A stretch of 64,000 nucleotides of DNA from Nemertoderma westbladi (taxonomy: Eukaryota; Xenacoelomorpha; Nemertodermatida; Nemertodermatidae): NCBI GenBank assembly GCA_032718475.1, contig JAUCBJ010005434.1, forward strand, positions 1 to 64,000, read 5' to 3'. Both the position numbers and the translations under genes were made by a program. The notes under the pieces are model-generated. The model was not told the origin of the DNA. It did not search any database and was given only the letters and a program-made list of their open reading frames with translations. Below are positions 55,899 to 64,000 of this stretch, piece by piece. Position 1 is the stretch's first letter; each line of letters starts with the position of its first letter.

Positions 55899-57545
55899 TC
55901 AATGGAGACATTGCCCTGGGATGATTAATCCAGCTGACATCGCTTCCAGAGGAGCAACTCCTCAAGAATTGATAAACACTCCAGACTGGTTAGGTGGACC
56001 CGACTTCCTAAGTAAAGAAGAGGAGGAATGGCCCCCTCATCTTACCACAGCAGAGATTAGACAAGCCAAGGGAGCAGAGAAAGTCAAACCTAAAACCCGG
56101 ACGAGTAAATCAAAGTTATTTAAACCTGTGTTAGATCTGTCTGTACTACACGCCTGTAGATCTAAACATACCCACGGATGTTACGAAAAATACGAATAAA
56201 TCCGTTATAGAAATCAGGGAAAGAGACTGGAAATCTGAAACACCAGATGCCTCGCAAGGACTCTTCCCTCTCCTACAAAGAGCAATAGATCATTATAGCT
56301 CCTGGTATACGGCTTTGCAAGGCCGTTGTGTATCTAAAAAGGTATTTCCATCAGCACTATTCCAGGACGAAAATCGCTAGTGATACTGCTCCGATAGTAT
56401 CTGAAAAGGTCCATGCTATTAAAGACCTTCCCACCTTCCTTCTGATAGGTTTCTGACCGAGAAGATCAGTTACCAAGAACATGAGGATACCAATAAGCAG
56501 ATACTGAGACTCCTGCAATGCTACGAAGATTCCGATAAGTATTTCCTGTTGTTGAGAAATCCACAGATGCGCTAAAGGGATCGTTTCTCTAGCACAATGA
56601 TAGATGAGTTAATACGTGTTGGAGGGAGATTAACCAATGCTCCATTGTCCTTTGACACTAAGTTTCCCATCCTCATTAGAAATCTTGAAATACAAATCAA
56701 GATGATTGTAGATGTTCACAGTAGACTTTACCATGCTGGTAGAGAACGAGTTCTTAGCGAAATTCGAACTCGCTATTATTTCCATAAGCCCCGTAGAGCT
56801 CTAAACCAAGTTCTTAGGAACTGTATACCCTGTAGGAAAGCATTTAGTAGGCCTTTAACACAGCGAGAGGCAGAATTACCTAGGGAACGAGTAAGCTTCT
56901 ATGAACCACCCTTTACTAATACTGGTGTGGATTTATTTGGCCCTATTGAAGTATATCGTGCTAGGACTATAGTCAAGCGATGGTGTGTCATCTTTGTCTG
57001 TATGACTTGTAGAGCGATCCATCTAGATATGGTGAACGATCTATCTACCAACAGCTTCATACTGAGTTTACGCTGACAGATCGCTCGTTTTGGGACTAGT
57101 AACACTATGAGATCCGATAAAGGAACGAACTTCATTGGCGCCAATAATGAGATCAAAGCTTACGTGAAAGATTGGAACCAAAGACAGGTGGACGATCAGC
57201 TAAGGGTAACGGCATCTAGCTGGACCTTCAACGTCGCCGACGCCCCTTGGTGGGGAGGAAGTTGGGAGAGACTAATACGAAGCGTGAAGACCGCATTTCA
57301 CTTTATAGTGCCGTGCCGCGCGTATTTCACCGACGATCTTGCGGATGTTAATGGAAGAAATTGCCGCCTATCTTAACGAGAGACCGCTTATGCCAGTCTC
57401 ATCGAGTCCTGACTCCCTAGAAGCTACCTTATGCAGTTATTATCCCGTCGTTTTGCTGACCATTACGAAAAACATTATCTTCCTACGCTACAACTTCGAA
57501 CAAAGTGGTTTGCGCAGCAAGAAAACGTCAGTGCCAGAGACATAG
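55899..57545 (+). pseudogene. Bel/Pao integrase region, several lesions
   Basis: It begins in post-RNase H sequence with the family hallmark NPADIASRG (55924 on). The integrase zinc region reads DVHSRLYHAGRERVLSEIRTRYY..NCIPCRK. The core has GVDLFGP (Asp), a TGA at 57074-57076, MRSDKGTNFIGA (Asp) and APWWGGSWERLIRSVK (Glu). A frameshift near 57340 leads to EIAAYLNERPLMPVSSSPDS, and another leads to the YLPTLQLRTKWF tail. Stops also interrupt 56199-56596. It would insert cDNA with a 5-bp stagger, matching the TSD seen. Confidence 0.85.
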
Positions 57546-58061
57546 TCCTTATCTTAATAGGGTGAATCTCCGCTCCCATGATCTATTAATTAATGGAATT
57601 TTGGGAATGTTATAAATTGTATAAAATGACAATTTATCAAATTCATGAGAGGATATGAATTTAAAATTTATTCCCGTAAATTTTATTATTTGATATTAAA
57701 ATAGACACAATTTTATTCCAGAACATGTCTCGGGACTACGATCCTTAATTCCAGAAATTTGTCTTTTAAGAGTATCGGTATCGATATCTTAGTCGACTAG
57801 AATTTTAGAGGATCGAAATTTTTTAACAGATTGGATTTATCGATTTTCTAGAGTAAATCTAAGCCCTTGGGACGGACAGTGGAGTGACTCGCGCTGGTTA
57901 TTGTTGTCGTTGTGTAGCTACTACGTTTGGCGAGAGGCACAGCGACGACAGTACATCAGCGCTGAGGATCTTGCGCTGGCCAGGGGCACTGAGGGGGAGG
58001 CAGCGACGACCGCTAGCCTGATTATTATTAATTATAATATCGATAAACTCATATAGCAGCT
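57546..58061 (+). other. spacer between integrase and the 3' ORF
   Basis: An AT-rich first half, then a GC-rich part (57880-58010, with CGACGACAG twice) leading to CATATAGCAGCT before ATG 58062. The AG there could act as a splice acceptor for a subgenomic mRNA. Confidence 0.4.
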
Positions 58062-60234
58062 ATGACTGAGTTAATAGAAGATGATCTTGGTATCAGGGAG
58101 CGATATACCCCACCATTGCAAGCGTTTGTTGATAGTTTAATACGCGGCGATGTTAGTCAACCTACTACGGAGGACGATGGCCGTTATATCGAACCGCCAA
58201 TGTCAAAGGAACAACTCACGCGTGAATTGGACTATAGAAAATTCACCGCTCGCTATACGCATCGTAATGGTACGTATATGGACTTCTTAACTACTGGTCA
58301 TCCTATCGATTTACACGACACGGATGATGTAGATACAGAAAGGGAAATGATTCTATTTAAATATCATACCCAGCAGAGTCAGAATGATAAACTGAGAATC
58401 GAACATGAAAATTATATTCGAAACCGACTCGAAAGAGAAGATGTTGAAGAGCCAGATAAACGCAGTGACTTCAACGAATATTTGGAATTCTTGAGAGAAA
58501 ATATCTCAATGTAGCCAGTCAACAAAATCTAGAAGCTCGATATCCTCAAGGTATACATCATAACCCTATGATAGAACTCAAACAACTCTATTTTACTATG
58601 ATGTATCTTACCGCCGATCGACCACTACCTGTTGTACCGGATAGCTTCGAACAGATGGAGGAATATTGTAAAACTGGAGAAAGATCACCAGCGTTTCCCC
58701 TACAAGACGTGCGTCTTTGGTATTACTGTGATGAATGCCCTAGACCCAACCAACAAACGGAAAGACATAAACATCTGCGGAGACGTTGTGCTAAACACAG
58801 TTTTACACAGTTTGTTCGACGTATCACCCACGCTCGCTCGACTCAAACGATCCTTAAATAAACCTATGATCAGAGTTCCGGAATACTTGGTCAGACCTCC
58901 TCATTCCCTGGTGAGACCTCAGACTCTTGATCCTAATAGTATGTCGGATCCTCCTGAACTGTACTCATTGTTCAAAGATCTAGTGTACCCGAACAATTAG
59001 TTGGTGGCACTCCGGTTGTGGGCTCTCTAGATATTCGCCCATCCTACCTAGCCGGAATGGTACACGGACATCTAATATCGCCATTCAATCCGTATAATCG
59101 TCCCGGTTTAACTCCGATACGACCTGTCACCGAGGTGGAGGAGAGCGTTGTACGAAACGCGTTAGATGCTATTCGACAAAAGATCGGAAAAGGAACCTAC
59201 AATTGTTTAGACAAACGTAAATTGCAACAACAAGTCCAAGCGGTAAAAGAATGAGCTTTACCCCAGTTCGATCGGGAAATCCAGAATCTCGAAGAAGATA
59301 TCGAACTTGGACGAACCTACTCTCTGCAAGAGTTTTTGGACGAACGCTTCCAACGGCAAACGGAGGAAAATCTGCTTGAGGAGAAGCACATCGAAATGGA
59401 TGAGAGAGAAGAAGCAGCTTTAGCCCAGCCAGAAGCTCAAATCCTTATGACTGATCTCTATTCCAAAACCATTATTCATCCTTCGATGGTTCCCCATTTC
59501 GGAGACAAACTCTTCGCCACGGTACAACCCCAACCGGTTGATAACAACTTAAGATCTAGAGATCTTATCGCTGACGCTCCTATGTTACAACATCCGCCAA
59601 TCGAGGCCGCTCGTGTCGACGGTATACTACTTGAACCTCCGGACAATCGAGCGGATCTTGTCTGTCATATGGTACATGAGGTCAACCTCCGCGCTAGACC
59701 TTTACCGAACTCATTTTATGGGATCAAAGACCACCCCTATTATGTCAATTTAACTCAATATTATATGGTGAAACCGGAAGATCCTACGATCAATTTAAAG
59801 TTTCTACCATTGATAAATCCCACGGTGACTTGTTCATAAACTCGCATCCAGAGCTACAAGAAGTTCATAGATGACCATATGAATATAAAGCCAGAGAACG
59901 TGAGAAAGAATCATCAAACCAAGGAAATTTCTCACTACTCACGGTCAACCTACCGCTATCGTGCAAATGACCCATCAGGGACCAGTAAGAGCTGCTGTTC
60001 TGAAACGCGCTCTAAAGGTTGTTCGACCTCGTTCCACTGAGGTTGATATTAATCAACCGGGTACCTCGACCAGCGGATACACCGACCGTAATCCGAAACC
60101 TTCCGATGCAATTGTATTGCACCCCTCACCCAGGAGTTGTAGCCATCCTAGTAAAGTGGCTCGCCCCAAAGAGAAAAAGACTCTTACAAGCCTCAAAAAA
60201 ACTTCGTAAACGCCGTTCACAAAAGAAGGACTAA
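58062..60234 (+). pseudogene. unidentified 3' ORF of the Bel/Pao element (about 700 codons, fragmented)
   Basis: The coding region continues from frame to frame: 58062-58514, about 58500-58700, 58632-59000, about 58995-59251, 59252-59839 and 59961-60234. Shifts or stops lie near 58500, 58700, 58993, 59252 and 59839. Composition is uniform and proline- and charge-rich (RVPEYLVRPPHSLVRP, GSLDIRPSYLAGMVHGHLIS, EEAALAQPEAQILMTDLYS). There is an acidic helical part (59270-59450) and a basic tail (ARPKEKKTLTSLKK). It occupies the envelope position, but no signal peptide, membrane span or fusion-like segment is visible. I do not recognise the family. It may be a captured gene or a structural protein. 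Confidence 0.55.
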
Positions 60235-60312
60235 TAGTTTAGAGTATTTTTGTGTTTTAGAAACTGTGATTTTTTATATTTTATAGACTTAAATCCCATT
60301 TTCTGGGAGCGG

Positions 60313-61457
60313 TGTAAAAGCTTTTGCGGACATAACAAGTCATTTTTACGCAATGCGCAGAATACTCTAAAATAGCCCTAAAATTATTCAACTACGCGTC
60401 GGAAAGGAATTAGAACAAAGATGACGAAATCTGTCAGCTGACTCTCTGTGTATGTGGAAGTTTCTTTGTTCCGGCTTTTAGCCAATCAGAGCAATTTTCA
60501 CTTTACGGCTAACAGAAACCTATCTAAGAAACTCGCAATGCATTATGGTTAATATTACTATTTTCTGAGAATTAGAATAACTCAGAATTCTGTGCTTCTG
60601 TACGGAAGTTTCAGACTTTGGCCCAGGAACATCTGATGGCCTTGGTTATAAGAACGTAAATCCATTAACCTACCTGCATCATACTTGTCATTTCACCTGT
60701 ACCACTGCATAAGTAACACATGTTACTGTTGACCTGACCTGACTGTTCACCGCACTATTTTACTTCTGTTTATGGTATTAATTGTTGTTATATTGATGGA
60801 TGTTGATGTTATATTTGGAGAATACCGATAAATAATCATAAACCCCTCAATCTTATTGATTACTGAGGTGAAAGGAATAGAGTCTACCGGTAGCAACTGC
60901 GACTTAAATTATAGTGGTTTTGTATGAATTAAATGCTATTTCATAATCCCTACGTGTGTCAGTTGCAGTCCTCCTTATATATGATCAAATTCAGTGACGG
61001 TCAGCAAATTAGTGCGAAGTAGTGTAAAGTAGTGTGAAGTAGTGTGAAGTCGTGTGAAGTAGTGTGAAGGTTAATAAAGCATCTCCTAAAGAATGCGCTA
61101 TTTACGAAACTCTGTGGCCATCTAGTTGTGATTAGTATAAGTCATAACTCTGTTTTTTTACTTAAAGCGCCACGTCCTAAAGGAACTGTTAATATTTCCC
61201 CAAAAGTAAATATATTTGTCAGAGATTATATAGTAGTGATCAATCGAATAATACAGTAGGTCTACACTGCAATACTTCCCAAGGAATCCGAATCCAGTCT
61301 CCCACACCGTGGGTCATACGCCGCGCCGCGCATGGACTGGCTTCGGCAGATGTAACTTCAGTACACCAGGTAATTGGTAAGGGCTAAAGTCGATTTATAA
61401 ACAAGAGGACAACTAAAATTGGCAGGTTAAACTGCTAAAGGTCTGAAAGCGCGAACA
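60313..61457 (+). repeat. 3' LTR of the Bel/Pao element
   Basis: 1,145 bp. It differs from the 5' LTR mainly by GTTACTGTTGACCTGACC inserted near 60722 and a duplicated GCCGC near 61322, plus point changes. The divergence is low, so insertion is recent in genomic terms. Confidence 0.93.
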
Positions 61458-63250
61458 GTGAGGCATACAGCTCGTGACTGCTGATATCAGACTCAGTTTG
61501 AAAGCCAGCAAACCCAGGACAAGCAAGCAAATCAACTATGACTAGGAGAAACTCAGAACTGACAATGCAGTAAAGGATGCTTACACAGTAGAAGTTCAAA
61601 ACCGCTTTGAAGCACTTCAGTCAATGGATGAAGACCAGTCCACCGATTCAATACACCAGAAAATAATAACAGCCCACAAGGAATCAGCTAAGAGGCATAT
61701 CCCCCAGAAACTCAAACGAAAACAGTATGTGCCATGGCAAAACTCTGAGGTTACTTGAAAGAGAGAAGATCTTAAGATAGCCTACAAAGTTAAAACCGAA
61801 GAACCAACAACCAAAAACATTAACAAGGTTGGCTAAGGCTAAGCTAAGCTATGGACGATCTTAAATTGATCTTAAATGAGGTATCTGGTTGGAAAAGTTG
61901 TGCAAAGGGGTTCCTGAAAGCCGATAGCCCAGAAGAACGTGTTGGGAAGTGGAAAAATCACTTCAGCAACTTGCTTGGGCAGCCACCAGACATCAAGGTC
62001 AGCCCTACAAGGAAAATATATGACAAGACACTACCTATAGAAACAGGGGACTTCACACCTGCCGAACTCCAAAGAAGCATTAAAAGCAAGTCAAATAATA
62101 AAGCGAGTGGATTAGATGAAATCCCAGCGGAGGTATGGAAAACCGAAGTGCTAAACAGACCATTATTGAATGTTTGCAACCGGATGTAACAAGTGGAAAG
62201 GCGACCACCCCACAAGAAAGGAGACCTCGGCATACCAACAAACTATCGTGGATCTGTCTGCTTGTGGTAGCTGCCAAAATATACAATAAAATGATTCTAT
62301 ATAGGATTAGGCCTCACATAGAGAAACTACTGCGTAAGAGCCAACACGGATTTCGACGAAGTAGATCAACAATAGCTCAGATACTTGCACTACAGAGACG
62401 GATTGAAGGAATTAAGTCAAAGAATCTCCCCGCAGTCATGACTTATGTGGACTTCAAGAAGGCATTCGACTCCATCCATAAAGGTAAAATGCTTGAAATC
62501 CTAAGAGCGTAAGGAATACCAGAAGTAATTGTTGCTGGCATTGGATTGTTATATTGTGATACAGAAGCACAGGTACTCTCACCAGGTGGTGAAACTGAGT
62601 TTTTCTCAATCCTGGCTGGCATACTTCAAGATGACACATTAGCACCATTACTATTTGTAATTGTGCTGGATTACGCACTTCAATTACGCACTTCATTACG
62701 CACTCGGATTCACACTTCAAGAACGCAGAAGTAGTAGATATCCGGCAACTACAGTCACAGACACCAACTTTGCGGTTGACATCGCCCTGCTCTCTAATAC
62801 CCTAGCAGATGCACAGCTTCTACTAAATAAAGTGGAGACGGCTGCTATGGAGGTTGGATTGCATATAAATGTTCCCATGACCGAATTCATGACGTTTAAT
62901 GTTGATGAAAAACTTGACAACCATTGATAATAATCAACTGGAAGGTTGACGACTTCCAGTACCTTGGATCATGGATAGAGAGTAGCAAAAAGGACATAGA
63001 ATTTAGGAAAGCAAAGGCTTGGGTAGCTCTATCAAAAATGGATACCATCTTGAAATCAGATCTCTCCAGGCACCTGAAGACTAAGTTCTTTCGAGCCACA
63101 GTGGAAAGTGTATTTTTATACAGGGGTGAGATTTGGACACTGACTAAATCACTTGAACAACGAATTGATGGTTGCTTCACAAGACTACTAAGGGCAGCCC
63201 TAAACATGAGCTGGAGACAACACCTGACAAACGCCGAGCTTTATGGTACA
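61458..63250 (+). pseudogene. RTE/RTEX-like LINE copy B (RT part)
   Basis: It continues the endonuclease piece at 48840-48950 after the LTR element. Frames 61851-62189, 62135-62512, 62546-62734, 62661-62927 and 62924-63313 carry ASGLDEIPAEVWK, GFRRSRSTIAQI, TYVDFKKAFDS (catalytic Asp kept), GILQDDTLAPLLF and DDFQYLGSWIESS. The second catalytic motif reads NFAVDIALLS, with Val in place of the first Asp (about 62771-62779). Deletions shorten the fingers near 62190 and the palm near 62690. It ends at about 63250 in a TTTATGGTACAATACCACC transition. Confidence 0.82.
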
Positions 63251-64000
63251 ATACCACCTGTATCAGCACCCGGGGGTGACTGGTGGGGGTCAATTTTTTT
63301 CGATCCGCTATAACTCCAGAACGCTTGTACCAAATTCGATGGGGTTTTTACTTTTCAACTTAATTCGATGTCTTCTTTCAACCTATCCATGTCTCGAAAC
63401 CCCAAACACCACCGATCAAAAATTATTTTTCTATAGTTCTAGAATTTTGCCAATTTCAAAAAAGTTTCAATATTTTATTAACGCCTTTATGGAATTCGAT
63501 GGGGTTTTCGATTTTAATATTAAACGCAATATCCTGAATCTCACTAGCCTATATTCGCATCACCAATGCCAAGACTTCATACTATTTGAGAAAACATTTT
63601 CTAGAATAATTTTTATTTAATTACATTTATAGCGATTTCTTATTACTGGGTGCACATGAATTGATGGAGATATCAATTTTTTAACTAAACTCGATATCGC
63701 GTATAGGATCAGCGTGGTTTAGAAATTCCAAAACAAGGTCTTCACTATTTGCAGGTTGATTTTGTTCTAGAATTGAGCAACTAATAATAGATCGAATTTA
63801 TTAATAATTATTGTATGAAATATGATTGTATTTTTACATAATTAGTTTCTATACATCGACGCATAGGCCTAATATATAAAACTGTAAAATTAATTAATTT
63901 GTAACCTGGAACTCTTATTTGAAACTAGATGCTCAGATTTATAACCAGTAACTTCAAATTGTAAATATGGACATCAGTTTGCGACAAGGTGCTCATATTT
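63251..64000. other. AT-rich sequence, no gene recognised
   Basis: Short frames only. ATTCGATGGGGTTTT occurs twice (about 63338 and 63497), suggesting a decayed internal repeat. Confidence 0.4.

Larger units (their letters stand above)
48951..61457 (+). mobile_element. Bel/Pao LTR retrotransposon, 12.5 kb, TSD GTGAG
   Basis: Long terminal repeats (48951-50074 and 60313-61457) begin TGTAAAAGC and end GCGAACA. Flanks GTGAG at 48946-48950 and 61458-61462 are the target duplication. Internal genes in order: long Gag N-terminal region, Gag with zinc knuckles, aspartic protease, post-RNase H segment, integrase, and a further coding region of unknown function. RT and RNase H are deleted. No clear primer-binding site starting TGG follows the left LTR. 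Confidence 0.93.

Noticed and set aside
58062-60234. Envelope gene of an endogenous retrovirus
   Set aside because: Position fits, but there is no signal peptide, hydrophobic fusion segment, transmembrane anchor or Cys-rich ectodomain pattern.

Overview
The window looks like a transposon-dense, AT-rich stretch of a metazoan nuclear genome, most likely a marine invertebrate. The signs are spliced host exons with GT..AG borders, abundant CA microsatellites and poly-C tracts, RTE-like and CR1-like LINEs, Ty3/gypsy and Bel/Pao LTR retrotransposons, a Tc1 element and a Polinton. An echinoderm, hemichordate or similar lineage is plausible (CR1-type LINEs carrying 2A-like peptides are known from sea urchin), but the species cannot be fixed from sequence alone. 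I see no bacterial-type operons, rRNA or CRISPR.

Layout, 1-14 kb. A possible untranslated exon lies at 733-815 and a 34-bp perfect palindrome at 1089-1122. A TIR element with perfect 32-bp ends occupies 1401-2246. From about 2.25 to 11.0 kb lies a decayed Polinton/Maverick (adintovirus-like endogenous element). It holds a small RING-finger ORF, a packaging ATPase, a small hydrophobic virion-type protein, a retroviral-type integrase, two tandem jelly-roll/penton-like genes, a basic virion-type protein and a double-jelly-roll major capsid gene. A Tc1 element (5109-6538) sits inside the integrase gene. An RTE-like LINE copy (about 10990-12690) truncates the capsid gene. The PolB polymerase, maturation protease and terminal repeats were not found.

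13.8-31 kb. A compact host gene (TATA at 13837, coding exons 14044-14108 and 14604-14919) encodes a 126-residue, Cys-rich, Gly-rich secreted protein. Then come a minus-strand Ty3/gypsy element with TSD, LTRs, PBS and PPT (16473-20628), a repeat cluster, a minus-strand CR1-like LINE with a 2A-like peptide (22598-25840), a second LINE RT fragment, a plus-strand Ty3/gypsy remnant lacking RT/RNase H (28480-30767) and a 50-bp minisatellite grown from its tail.

31-49 kb. Mostly non-coding repeats, a GC-rich fragment with a restriction-like endonuclease signature (34541-35398), a nearly intact RTE-like LINE (about 35962-39712), a minus-strand host exon encoding two beta/gamma-crystallin Greek-key motifs (39932-40198), another minus-strand open exon of unknown family (42996-43289) and a large foldback element (43431-46213) with a small MITE and a LINE fragment in its loop.

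49-64 kb. A 12.5-kb Bel/Pao LTR retrotransposon (48951-61457, TSD GTGAG) is inserted into the endonuclease region of another RTE-like LINE. It has lost RT and RNase H. It carries an unusually long N-terminal Gag region and, after integrase, about 2.2 kb of coding sequence of unknown function. Almost every mobile element is broken; the intact-looking units are the small secreted-protein gene and the two isolated minus-strand exons.
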